Under the pieces are notes generated by a model. The model saw only the letters and a program-made list of their open reading frames with translations. It ran no database searches and had not been told where the DNA came from. Made by a program: the position numbers and the translations under genes. From assembly GCA_035772735.1 (NCBI GenBank), contig JASDFA010000019.1, forward strand, positions 91,696,001-91,760,000: DNA of 64,000 bases. Direction: 5' to 3'. This DNA comes from Datura wrightii. Lineage: Eukaryota; Streptophyta; Magnoliopsida; Solanales; Solanaceae. How positions within the stretch are numbered: position 1 is the first letter of the stretch; each line of letters starts with the position of its first letter. Positions 44,799 through 57,200 of this stretch are shown piece after piece.

Positions 44799-46987
44799 TG
44801 TAATACCCCCAAAGCCCTAAGATCAGCCCCGGGAGTTAAAATGGAGAAAACTAAATTTTCTGCACCAGGTCACACGACGAGTCATCCCATGACCCATGGG
44901 GTGCACCACAAGTCGTGGAGTGACTCATGGGGAGGAGTTTGGCCGTGGATAAAATTTTCAGTTTTGGGGTGACCACAAGTGTGACCACGAGTCGTGGCCA
45001 GCACCATGATCTGTTAGGTCAACTGTGGTAAAGTATGGTCTAAGTATGAAGGACGTTGGGTAGTGTAGACGACGACTTGGTCACCACGAGTCATTGGGTA
45101 CACCATGAGTCATGGTCTTCCTCTTGGTGACCCTTGGAAGGGATTTGGTAGTGTAGGCAATGAGAAGGTGACCACGAATTACGGTCAGAGGGCAGAAGTC
45201 ATCCAATCCCTCGTTGGGAGTGGCAGTGTGTTTTTTCCTGCGAATTTATTAAGGGCTTTTGCGTAATTTCTAAGTTCCTAAGGCCTAAACTACGTTATTT
45301 TAAGCTCAGAATAGTGTGTTTTAAGATGGGGTAAGTTATTTTAAGCTTATTCCAATTAATGCATGCAACCTTAGAGGTTTAAGGCATTATCAAGCCTAGT
45401 CTCTTCAAGGTTCTTCCCCAAATTTCCATTGGGCAATCAAGGATGTTGTGAAATTAGATATCTTCAGGTATGTAGGATTATGAATGGGTGTAATTGTCCA
45501 ACCCCATGCCCAATCCCCTCTCAATTCATGAAAATTCTAGTTGATGAATCTATGAATTTTTTACCCAACATGTGAATTCTCTAAGTTTCAATCATGGGTA
45601 TGGCCTGAGCATGTTTGTAATGTTTAATTATGGTTAATGGGCATATTTTTATAATGTTTTCAATTATAAATTATGTTTTCAAATTTTATAAATTATGATG
45701 CCCATCCGTAAAAGTTTATGAAAGTTGAGATCTATGAAATATGTATTCAAGATGATGTGATGTTTGTAATAAAAGTATGTTTTTGAATTACCCATGCCTA
45801 TATTCAAAATTTTGACTATCAAAGTCTATTTCAAGTATGTTTAAGTTTGGGCAAGACCATGTGATCAAGTATGTTTCATGGTTTATCTAAATTTAAATTT
45901 ATTAGCTTACCACATGGATTTTGGAGTCTAGACTCCCACTATTTTCAGTTTGTGGTATGGTTTGAACTCGAGACTCCTCATGTTATGTTTTTAGATTTTT
46001 GCATTTATTATTGCATTCAACTTTATCACCAGACAATGGTTCAACTTCATTGAAAAATGATGGAGAGAAAATGCATGTTTTTGGGAGTAGTTTCTAGCAC
46101 CAAGTAGGCTAAGGGCCAGTCAACCCTGTGCCTCAGAATTACACACCAACATATGTTATATATATACAAATGGGACCTCCCTTGTGAGCTTGCCCTACCC
46201 CCAAGGGGCCTTCATCCTGATATCGATATCATGATTTCATCCTTAGCCCTGGCAAGGCTATGGACGGCTCTTCCACCATGTAATCTCTATCATGGTAATG
46301 TCGGTTATATGACGAGTCCTCCCATTGTTCCTCATGATTTACGCATGGTTTCATTTACGTTACTTTGGCTCATGTTATATTTAATAAAGCTTTCTCCTAT
46401 GATTATGATTATTACTGATTTATGAATGTTTTAAAAACCTTGAGCCCTTATGTTACATTACGATAATTATGCTATGATCATGTTGTCCTACTCTTATGAA
46501 CTCTTATGTATTTTAACTGTCCATTTTTATTTACCTTGCATACTCAATACATTCCAAGTAATGACCACATACCCTATGCTGTATTATTTCATGATATATG
46601 CTCGAATATTCAGGCTCAGTCCCATCATTAGCCAGACCTGCAACTTTAGCACTTATCAGTCAGAGTCGTGAGTCCTAATCATTCGAGGGCCCTTCTTTTC
46701 AGTTGTATCTATTACTTTCAGTTTCAAACTTTAGTGAGTTAGTTTGGGTCTTGTCCCAACAACTCGTCAGTAGTAGAGGCTTTTCAGATGTAGTACGTAA
46801 TCAGCTTCGGTCTTGAGTTATGTATTTTGATGTTATAAGATTGTTAGACTTCCGCTATAATAATTACGTTGATATTCCGCTTATCTGTGTTTAAGCTAGA
46901 TGTTATTTTCATACCATGGGTCGACTTGGAGTCTGTCGGGGTTCTTTGTCTTGTGTCTCAATCCGGGCCTATGTTCGGATTGTGACA
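44799..46987 (+). mobile_element. GY-type solo LTR (2189 bp) inside GY-2
   Basis: TGTAATACCCCC...GTGACA, homologous to 48940-51192. Flanks ACATC (44794-44798) and GTGTC (46988-46992) occupy the TSD positions; three of five bases differ, all by transition. Removing the LTR plus one flank restores the gag-protease reading (GGQHQN). It contains a palindrome cluster (about 44868-45170) and a CAG|GTATGTAGG donor-like site (45467/45468). Confidence 0.85.
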
Positions 46988-46992
46988 GTGTC

Positions 46993-47448
46993 AGAATACG
47001 TTTTGTGCCCTCTTATCTTGTTAGGAGAAGGAGGTCTCTTAAGATGTGATCACTGGTATGTTACGAGTATTTCATCCTGATGTATATGCATTACTATATC
47101 TAGGGGCCACTTTTTCTTTTGTGATGCCTTATGTCGCTATTAGTTTTGGAGTCAGTCCCGAAATTCTATCAGAATCTTTCTCAGTCTCTACTCCAGTCGG
47201 TGACTCAGTTATAGCTTGACGGGTATACAGAATTTCCTAGTCACAGTCCTTTAGTAAGTCACCTCAGCAGTCTAGTATAGTTAGACATGACAGATTTTGA
47301 TGTTATCTTTAGCATGGATCGGCTACATGCATGTTATGTCTTAGTATATTGTAGAACCCGTGCGATAGAGTTTTGGTTTCCGGGTGAGCCAGTCCTTAAG
47401 TGGAAGGGTAGTTCAGTTGCACTTGTAGGTCGCTTCATTTCCTACCTT
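46993..47448 (+). pseudogene. GY-2 protease remnant
   Basis: Reads VITGMLRVFHPDVYAL then LGATFSFVMPYVA, with the catalytic Asp of the D-x-G motif replaced by Tyr, then FDVIFSMDRLHACY and FPGEPVLKWKGS. It is cut near 47448 by an unrelated LTR-like segment. Confidence 0.8.
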
Positions 47449-48585
47449 ATTGTGGCTTATGGATACTTGATGCATGAGAGTTGTTACGGCTAGGGGGTCG
47501 AGCCTAAGGTGCCTTATGGCTTATGGATACCTGACATAGGAAAGTATTTCTAATCGAGGGGTTGAGACCAAGGGGTGAAATGACCTATGGGGTTGAGGAT
47601 GATGTCCTCTACTGTGTCAATTTGAGACATGATTCGAGAGTGGTTTGACATGTCTGAGCCTTCCTTACATTGCAATTGGTTCTCTTGTATGGATTGAGCT
47701 TCGCTAACTGTGCACAGCTGAGAGAGGGTCCAACAGTTCTTGATTGATGATGTTGATTGATTGGTGTTTACTTTTGATTTTCTTGGCACTATGTTATGGT
47801 TGTCGCTTGTGTTATCTTTTGCTGATAGTAGTAGATTCTAGATGTTTTCTGGTGCTAACTGAGGTCGTTGAGTGGTCTAAAGTTAATGATAGGTGATTTG
47901 TGTCGGCTAGGTGCTACTCGTTATTGTTTACTTATTTTGGACTTGCCAGGCTTATGGGGGCCAGGTCGGTTCTGTTTGTGTATTAGCTTGTACTTTACAG
48001 GCTTATGGGGGCCAGGTAGGTTCTATGTTTTTAATTGAGTTTTTCCTCCTACCATATTCTATGTATTTGTTGATTAGTAATCTAAGTCTTATGGTTGTTT
48101 CTACCTTACATACTCAGCACATCTCTATAATGATTCCTTAGTCGAGGCGGCATATTCATACCTACAAGTGATGACGGGCTGGTAGATCGAGTTCTTGGTT
48201 ACTGAGTGGAGTTCCAGTTGTGTCGGTACGCTATAGGTCTTTCAGAGTTTCTAGATATTTGAGTGAAGGGTAGTTTGAGGCCCTGTCCTGATCACTTGAT
48301 TTACTATTGTATTCGTAGAGGCTCATAGACGTGTTTTGTGGTCGCACTGTTGTTGTAGGCTAGGTGGGCTTGATTGTACAGGTTGTTCCTATTTTATGGC
48401 CTTGACGACCTATTGTTATCTATTGGTTGGTTTGTAAGCTAGCTTCCATTTTAGTCTAATGTTTAATCTATTTAGCTTGTGATGTAATGTCGACCTCATC
48501 GATTCTGGCTTGTTATAGTTAGATTGTTGTAGGGTTAACTGGATCAAGTGTTGATCATACCTCCCCTAGTTTGGGGTGTGCAGAA
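47449..48585 (+). repeat. Old LTR fragment, distantly TK-like
   Basis: No usable ORF. The order of landmarks resembles the 3' half of TK LTRs: two copies of GCTTATGGGGGCCAGGT 51 bp apart (47950, 48001), TACATACTCAGCAC, GAGGCCCTGTCCTGATCA, a CGTAGAGGCT segment, and a final CATACCTCCCC...TTGGGGTGTG. Edges are uncertain and no TSD is visible. Confidence 0.5.
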
Positions 48586-48645
48586 TACTACCCTTCCAAT
48601 ATTTCCCTTTCCTTAAGTATTCGTTTAATAGTTTGTTAAAGCTAC

Positions 48646-48939
48646 CATGTCAAACAATAGCTGCACTTCTATCTACATAAGGATTGTGAACGACCAGTGC
48701 CAGTTCCGGCACAATGAGTAGGCGGCCAAGGGCTTGGTGCATGAGAAGAGTTTTATTATGCAGGATGTGGCAGAAATGGAATTTGAGCTTTATGCCAGTC
48801 TCTAAGAGATGGGATGGGGCCCACTAGTTGAGAAGCAGAACTTCCTGCCATGAACTGGTCACTCCCAAACCCGGTGGCTTACATTTGGGGAATGCAAGTC
48901 AGTATCATTTCCATCTCTATCAATGATGCATTGGGTCTG
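48646..48939 (+). pseudogene. Fragment of a Transposase_32-like accessory ORF
   Basis: In shifting frames it reads AAKGLVHEKSF, EMGWGPLVEKQ and then VAYIWGMQVS...SISINDALGL. This last part resembles the 'V-x-V-R-G...I-N-x-L-G-L' core of the plant family seen in AT-1 (11443-12663). It is cut by the GY-3 LTR at 48940. A low-copy Athila-type source is likely; a host gene copy is less likely. Confidence 0.45.
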
Positions 48940-51192
48940 TGTAATACCCCCGAAGTGCCTAGGAGTAGGCCCGGGAGCTAAAGTTGAAAACTGCTGAAAT
49001 TGGGAAATTATCACAGAATGGGTGACCTAATGACTCGTGGTATCAAAGCACGGGTCATTATATGTAGTCGTAGGGATGAGGAGTGGTGGCAGGGGAGACA
49101 AGGAGTGATGTAACGACCCGTTGTGGGAAACAAGGGGCCATCCCTTGCGGTCGTGGTGAGTTATGGACTTCAGTAGATGTCTTACAATGGGTCTTCCAAT
49201 GACTCATTGTGAGGTGTAACGACTTATTGTTACCGGTCATTGTTTGGTTGCAAGCATTTCCAGTATACATGATGGACCAAGACCACAACTCGTTGGAAGA
49301 AACCACAAGTCATGGTGAGGCTTGTGGTAAGAAGGTTCTATGTTTGTGAAGGGAAAACAACAGTCGATGTAACGATTCGTGGTTTTAGAGGACGAGTCAT
49401 CCTGTCCGTCCGTCGGTCAGTTTCGGAAGCAAGTTACAGCAGTGCAAACGACGAGCAACAGAATGGGTCGTCGTTAGTCCTAACGACCCGTGGGTTCCGT
49501 CCGTTGGTTCAACCTGGACAGTTTTCAGGCCAGATTCATTTAGGGAGTTTTTGACTTTTCCACACTATGAGACCCCAAACTACGTTGTTTTAGCTTATGG
49601 AAGGTGAGTTTTTAGGGGGATAATTTATTCTAAGTCCCCATTAATGCATGGAAGAGTTAGAGAGGTGATTATAGGGGGATTCAAGGCTTCTTTCTTCATA
49701 TTCTTCCAATTCCTTCTTGGGCATTCAAGGGAAGTTAACAACCAGTTCTTTTTAGGTATGTAAGGCTATCAATGGGTGTTTCCTTTAACACCCATACCAA
49801 CCCCCTACAATTTTATGAAAATTCTATCAAAAGTTTATCAGTTTTGAAGTAGATTTATATAAATGCTAATGATTATTAATGGGCTTTGTGATTTTTGAAT
49901 CTTATCATATTCTAATGGGTTTTGATCAACATTATGATTTAAATTATTTATAATATTATTTGATTCTTGATTTCTATTGGATTTATCCTAATATGCATAA
50001 CTCATGATGAATCAATTTATGATTTACTTTTCCATTAGTGATATTTACAACCCCAACATGAATTATGATTAAATTATGGATTGTATCAATTACCTATCAT
50101 GATTTAATGGATTTCAAGCTTTGTTCATGATCTACAAGTATGTATAAACATTATGGTTCATGAATTATGTTTTGGCCAACTCACGGGCGCTATGTCATGG
50201 CTAGTTCACGTATGTACAATTATGTTTTTGATTATCATGATTTAAATAGCCCATGAATTCATGTATGTTACACTATGAGCACTATATGTTTTGGGAGTAG
50301 TATCGAACATCGAGTAGGTTCGGGGCTCAGCTTATGCCCCGGATCTCATAAATTACGTGACACCGTAGGTATGTTGGGACCTCTTTCATGACTACCCTGG
50401 CCCAAATAGACCTTATCATGGTGATATCACTCCCTTTCATGGTTCTACCCTTGGCAAGGTACGAACGGCCTCCCGATTAGGTTTACAATTCGGACTTGCT
50501 CATATGGGGTATGTCGGTTAAGAGAATCCCCCAGTGTTCCTCATGATTTATGAATACTTATGATTATGTATTTTGGCTCAAGTCATGTTGAGTAAGGCTT
50601 TTCTCTTATGATTACAATTTTGTTTTGTATTACGAATGTTTTGAAAACCTTGAGCCTTATGTTAAGGTATGATGTTTACAATATGAGCATGATGTCCTAC
50701 TCTTACGATCATTTATCAGTTTTAAATATTTTAAAAGTTCATTTTACTTACCATACATACTTGGTACAATCCACGTACTGACCGCATACTTCTATGCTAT
50801 ATCATTTCATGATACATGACCCAGCTCTCAATCTCACCCGTATCCCTAGATCGTCTTAGAGTTTTCTTTCAGCATATTTGTGAGTCCTCATGTTCCGAGG
50901 GCTAATTTCTAGACATGTTGCTATTTTATGTTCCTGTATATTTTCGGGTTAGTTGGGGGTGTTGTCCCATTAACCATCATTGTAGTAGAGGCTTTCAGAC
51001 AAAGTATCCAATTCAGCTTATGTATGTCTAAGTGATTCTGCCGGTTTGATATGTTATGATTTTCTTTCTTTATGTTAAGTCTTCCTCTTATATAAATGAA
51101 TTAGTTGTATGCTCATGCCATGGGTCAACTTGGGGTCTCTCGGGGCTCCTTGTCCCGTTTTTACGATTCGAGTGTACGTTAGGGTCGTGAAA
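48940..51192 (+). repeat. GY-3 5' LTR (2253 bp)
   Basis: TGTAATACCCCC...GTGAAA, with the terminal CA changed to AA. It aligns with 44799-46987. It has a cluster of AACGACCCGTTG/ACGAGTCAT palindromes (49020-49500) and a TAG|GTATGTAAGG donor-like site at 49755/49756. It has no coding ORF. Confidence 0.87.
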
Positions 51193-51196
51193 AACT

Positions 51197-51208
51197 TGTT
51201 ATCAGAGC
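51197..51208 (+). promoter_or_regulatory. GY-3 primer-binding site (one mismatch)
   Basis: TGTTATCAGAGC; the third base differs from the tRNA-iMet complement. Confidence 0.8.
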
Positions 51209-52639
51209 CATAGGTTTGAAGTATCCTTGTGTCACACCCCGCACTGGGGGGTATGACTGGCACCTGGTGCCCTACTAGGTCCTGACCTGATGGACTGCTA
51301 AGCCTGGGCGCAACTGGCGCCTGGCTGGCTCTAACTCACATTTCTGGAAACAAAGGGCTATATAACGGCTGTAAATACAGCCCCCGGCCCATTGGCCTAT
51401 AGCCTTCTGTACCTGTACTAACAGCTGACCAGAAACAAAGTAATTTAGGGGAACCTATGCGGGCCGACAAGGCCACCATGCTGTCTAGTTATCTGCAATT
51501 CAATCGTAACGTATTAAAAAGCTATGTGACCGGCAAGGTCACCACTACTGATAGCTATGGCCCCACACGACCCTCACAATAGACAGAAGGAATGCTAACA
51601 ACTATACAACTGCACGGCCTCTCACGACCGGCTCATCTGACCACAAGGAATATAAACAGACTGCAAGCCTCTAGGAAGGATAATAGAAAGGATCGGGACA
51701 GGGCCCCAACCTACCCGTACTGTACAACAAAAAGAACTGGACTACACCTCTAGAAATTCATTCTCCGGATGACAGGAGCTGAATACTCAACCGTTGATGG
51801 GGATCACGTGGTATCGCCTGTTCGTCTATGGGTACCTGCAGGCAAGTAATGCAGTGCCCCACTGGGCGTCAGTACCGCTGGTACTGAGTATGTAAAGCAA
51901 ACTGAATACAGCTGAATACAAGTAATATAACTAAAAATTCTGAATAGTAGGAGATAACTGAATCTGAAATAACTGAAGGGATATCTAAAATCAATAACAT
52001 AACTATCAAAACTGAAATTAGAAGGAGTAGATTAACTGTTTGATGGTGTAGATCGTACCTGTTCTTAATCATACTGAAGGGAGTAGGAATAATACCTGGA
52101 GATGTATCATTCTAATACTAATCTGCTCGTATCTACTGTAATATAACATAACATACATAAAGTAACATGGATACACAACCTTACCCGGCCCCCATAAACC
52201 GGGAGGTATAATCAACACAGAATCTATACCCCTACCCCGGTCATCCCATCTCCTATACTGGCTGTAAGCATCCTGTCGGTCCCCTGGGTATGCAGTTGGG
52301 CTCGCTGAGCCCCTGACTATAACTACATCTGAGTCCGGAGGACTCCTGAATCTGCACCCGGGCGTATCCGCTCGACTGGGGTGTGTAAGGGCCGATCAAG
52401 GCACAAATATGGGGAAAAACTAGAATCCCATCTTCGTCCCCTGGAGGGACGGCATGCCACTCCATAGAGTGACGTATCCTCATCCTCTGGTAGACGAGTC
52501 GATACAGCTATTAACCCTGGGGCGGTCATGGATGCTAGGTAATCCAACCCCAAACAATACAACGGTCTCGACTGGTAATACTGTCTGTGTATCTCACATA
52601 CTGAGGCTAATAGGGGTAAAGTATCATATATATTAAATG

Positions 52640-52910
52640 CTGGGCTAATGATAGTAATCTGTACGTATTTAATACATGCTAAGGCAGGTAAAGATGTATA
52701 AATATGAATATAGTCTCCTGCCGGGCTGTACTGGGCAAATGCTACATAAGATAATGTTTCTACTGAAAACTCTGCTGTTTACTAAGTTTCTGTATACACT
52801 ATATGCTGGACTGGTGAAAGAAATAAGTACATACTTAATACATGCTGAGGCTGGAAGTACTATATATGTATGTACGAATATAATCTTTCTGCTAAACTAC
52901 GCTGTATACT
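52640..52910 (-). repeat. Tandem duplication within the TK-3 LTR
   Basis: Two diverged units share ATGCTGG(G/A)CT, TTAATACATGCT(A/G)AGGC and a following TGTATAAATATGAATATA/TGTACGAATATAAT segment. TK-1 has one unit. The duplication accounts for most of the 228-bp length difference and is present in both TK-3 LTRs (also about 60675-60950). Confidence 0.7.
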
Positions 52911-53761
52911 GACTTTCTATAGTAACATGATTTACTAATCCTGACATGCTTTCTGAACTTCATTTTAGTCTGCTATTCTATTTCTGAAGTGCTTTACGGG
53001 TATTGCATTACTATACGGGGTTTCAACTGAATACAACCATATCCTGACATGGCATATCACATTACATACTGAGTATACTGGGCAATCTCTAATACTTGCA
53101 TTAGAATCTGTATCATACTGATAGGTTTCATATACATTACAACCCAATATTTCTCACATCGCACCAACATTCATAATAACGCAATATTCGACTCCTGAAC
53201 ATTCTACTGGTCCGTAATTTATTACACTACACTGATATTACTTAACTTGCCGAAGGAAACTAACTTTACATACCTTATCTTCTACTATTCGTCCGTCGGA
53301 CGAAGCTCGGCTGGTACTTCAACTATTTTCTCCCAACTGCATTCATAAATACGTCAATCAATACTAAATACAGCTTTATTGTAAAGAGCAACGTTACTTT
53401 CGATATAGTTTATAGCCTAAACTTAGGCTTATCGGAAGACGGTCGAAAACTCACTATTTTTCAATGGCCCAGAAGGGAGAAGTATTCACTTCTCAGCTAG
53501 GAACACATAGACATTAATTTAGAGCAATTCTACTTACTTTAGTTCGGTGGCTCGCCGATTCGTCGGTCGTATTTCGCGAAACTAATTCCGTAGAAATGCT
53601 CTCTGCTGCTAAATACTCGGGTATCTGGGATTAATTTGAGTTTGGGCAGCGTTTGGCAGCGTAATCGGACGGAAATATATAATTTTCCTTCGTTTTTCTC
53701 TGTTTACTGCGCGTTCTGGAATTGTTTTCAATTGGTGAATGATTTTAAACCGAAGTGGGGG

Positions 53762-53874
53762 CTTATATACTTGGGCCTGAACCTGGGCAACGTGTCACGG
53801 AGCCATCGCAGAGGCCTCACCTCCGTGACACGCTGCCATCGCGGAGGGGCTCTGCCTGGCTCCTCCCGCGATGG
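53762..53874 (-). promoter_or_regulatory. TK-3 3' LTR dyads and TATA box
   Basis: GTGTCACGGAG-N18-CTCCGTGACAC has perfect arms and lies 22 bp from TATA. The second dyad is 39 bp (CCATCGCGG/CCGCGATGG). Confidence 0.7.
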
Positions 53875-53996
53875 TTTCGACGGGTTTATCGTCCGATCTT
53901 TTCCCGGGCCTTTCCCTAGCACGTATGGCCTTCAAATATACTTAACCAACGTGCGAATAGGTCATCTAAGTGCCGAGAATTCTACGGGGTGTAACA

Positions 53997-54010
53997 TTCT
54001 CCCCCCCCTT
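53997..54010 (-). promoter_or_regulatory. TK-3 polypurine tract
   Basis: Minus-strand AAGGGGGGGGAGAA lies next to the 3' LTR. Confidence 0.9.
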
Positions 54011-54265
54011 AAGAACATTCATCCTCGAATGTACACTGTTATCTAGAGGACTACTTACATTACTTTTCTGGAAAAATTTTGGCAGAGTTTCCCCTGTAAT
54101 ATGGACTATCGCAAAAACCTGAAACGTAGAAAAGTCCAACACAGGCACTGCACACACTATTCTAAAATCCACTGGACAACTAAATATCACTTCTTTCTTT
54201 GTCATTTACAATATACAACCATAAAGTGCTGTATAAATAATGATACGGACATACCTATCGTCTAA

Positions 54266-57200
54266 CTAGGCCTGAAATAAGTGAGGGTATATGATTTTCA
54301 TATCTTCTTCAGCCTCCCACGTCATTTCCTCCCGATTTCTGTTACGCCACAATACCTTGACAGATGCAACATCTTTAGTTCTCAGCCTGCGAATCTGTCT
54401 GTCTAAAATGGCTACGGGAACCTCTTCATATGCTAACTTTTCTGTGATCTGGACATCCTGAACTGGTACTACTGTATAAGGGTCCCCTACGAACTTCCTT
54501 AACATAAAAACATGGAATACTGGATGAACCGACGCTAACTCTGGAGGCAAGTTCAACTCGTATGCCACGCGGCCTATTCTTTGCCGAACCTGATACGGCC
54601 CAATGAATCTTGGGCTAAGCTTGCCCTTCTTGCCAAACCTCATTACCCCTTTCATCGGGGACACTTTCAGATATACCCAATCGTTTACCAAAAATTCTAG
54701 ATTTCTGCGCCGCCTATCTGCGTATGACTTCTGGCGGCTCTGAGCGGTCAGTAAACGTTCTCGGATAAGCTTTATCTTTTCCTCGGACTGCCGAACAATG
54801 TCTGGGCCAACTAATGCTGATTCTCCTATCTCAAACTAGCCCACCGGCGATCTACATTTTCGCCCATATAATGCCTCGAAAGGCGCCATCTGAATAGCTG
54901 AATGGTAGTTGTTATTATAAGCGAATTCTATTAACGACAAATGTTCATCCCAGCTACCCCCAAAATCTAACACACACGCTCGTAGCATATCTTCGAGCGT
55001 CTGGATCATACGTTCAGCCTGCCCGTCTGTCTGAGGATGGAATGCTGTGCTCAAATTAATCTGCGTCCCCAAACCTTTCTGAAATGACTGCCAGAATCTA
55101 GCTGTAAACTGTGCTCCCCTATCTGAAATAATAGATACTGGCACTCCATGCAATCTAACTATTTCTTTGATATATAATTCGGCATAATCCTCAGCTGAGA
55201 AGGTAGCCCTTACTGGCAGGAAATGAGCTGATTTTGTCAGCCTGTCAACTATTACCCAAATGGAATCATTTCTGCGTCTAGTACGGGGTAACCCTGTTAC
55301 AAAATCCATGTTTATTACTTCCCACTTCCACATAGGTATCATTATCTCTTGAGTCAAACCACTCGGTTTCTGGTGCTCTGCTTTCACCTGCTGACAATTA
55401 GCACATCTAGATACAAATTCAGCTATCTCAGTTTTCATACCTGGCCACCAGTAGATGTCTCTGATGTCGTGGTACATTTTCGTCGCCCCTGGGTGAAGGG
55501 AATAGCGAGCGTAGTGTACCTCATGCATGATCTGCCCATGAAGTCCTGCGACATTCGGGACACAAAGGCGGCCCTTACAATGTAGCACACCATCCTCGGT
55601 TATCTGAAAATCTGGCTCCTTAACTTTCTGAACTCTATCTCTGAGCTGGACTAAATCGGGATCCTCATACTACCGTTCTTTTACCTCTGTAACTAACGAT
55701 GACACTGCAGAATTCTGAATTACTGGTCCATTATTTTCTGTTTCCCTTACTCGTACGGCTAGATCAGCTAACTGATGAATTTCCCTGGCTAACTTCCGTT
55801 TCTCAGGCCGTAAATATGCCAAACTCCCTATTGACTTTCGGCTCAGGGCATCTGATACAACATTAGCTTTTCCGGGGTGGTATAGAATATTCACGTCATA
55901 ATCTTTCAGCAGCTCCAACCAGCGGCGTTGCCGCAGATTCAGCTCCCTCTGGGTGAAAATGTACTGTAAGCTCTTATGATCTGTATAAATGTCAACATGG
56001 ACGCCGTACAGATAATGCCTCCACATCTTCACGGCATGAATTACTGCGGCCAATTCCAGGTCATGGGTAGGGTAATTCTTTTCGTGTTTTCTCAGCTGTC
56101 TGGAGGCATATGCAATTACTCTACCATGCTGCATCAACACACAACCCAATTCGACACCTGACGCGTCGCAATAAACTGAATAACCTTCTGTGCCCTCCGG
56201 CAATGCTAATACTGGGGCGGAGGTTAACCTGTCTTTCAATTCCTGGAAACTCTGCTCGCATGCCTCCGTCCACTGAAACTTTGCTGCTTTCTGTGTCAAT
56301 TTAGTTAAAGGTGCTACAATGGTTGAGAATCCCTCAACGAATCTCCGATAATACCCTGCTAACCCCAGAAAGCTACGAACTTCCGTCGGGGTGGTAGGCC
56401 TAGGCCATGACTTAACTGCTTCTATCTTCTGCTTGTCTACCTGTATACCAGCGTCTGAGACAATATGCCCTAAAAAGGCTACTGAGTTAAGCCAGAATTC
56501 ACATTTCGAAAACTTAGCATACAACTGGCGGTCCCTGAGAATCTGGAGCACTGTCCGCAAATGAGTCCGGTGATCTGCTTCAGAGCGAGAATACACCAGA
56601 ATGTCATTAATGAATACTATCACGAACAAGTCCAGGAAAGGTCTGAAAATACTGTTCATCAGGTCCATAAAAACTGCTGGGGCGTTCGTTAGCCCGAAGG
56701 ACATAACTAGAAATTCAAAATGCCCATATCGGGTCCTGAATGCTGTCTTAGGAATATCCCTCTCACGTACTCGGACCTGGTGATATCCGGACCGCAAGTC
56801 AATCTTAGAAAAGTATCTGGCTCCCTGTAGCTGATCAAATAAGTCATCAATTCTGGGAAGAGGATACTTATTCTTTACTGTAACTTTGTTTAGCTGCCGA
56901 TAATCTATGCACATTCAGAGCGAGCCATCTTTCTTTCTCACGAATAAAACTGGCACACCCCACGGTGAAGTACTCGGCCTGATAAAACCTTTATCTAACA
57001 AATCTCTCAACTGCTCCTTTAATTCTCTGAGTTCTGCAGGAGCCATACGATAAGGAGGTATTGATATTGGCTGAGTGCCTGGTAACAAGTCGATAGCAAA
57101 GTCTATTTCCCTTTCTGGGGGAATACCAGGAAACTCATCAGGAAATACATCTGGGAATTCATTTACCACTGTGACAGACTGGAGTGTCGGAGATTCTTCT

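Larger units (their letters stand above)
51230..53996 (-). repeat. TK-3 3' LTR (2767 bp)
   Basis: TATA (minus) is at 53762-53769, with dyads at 53792-53831 and 53836-53874. It contains a tandem duplication, about 52640-52910, absent from TK-1. Confidence 0.95.
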
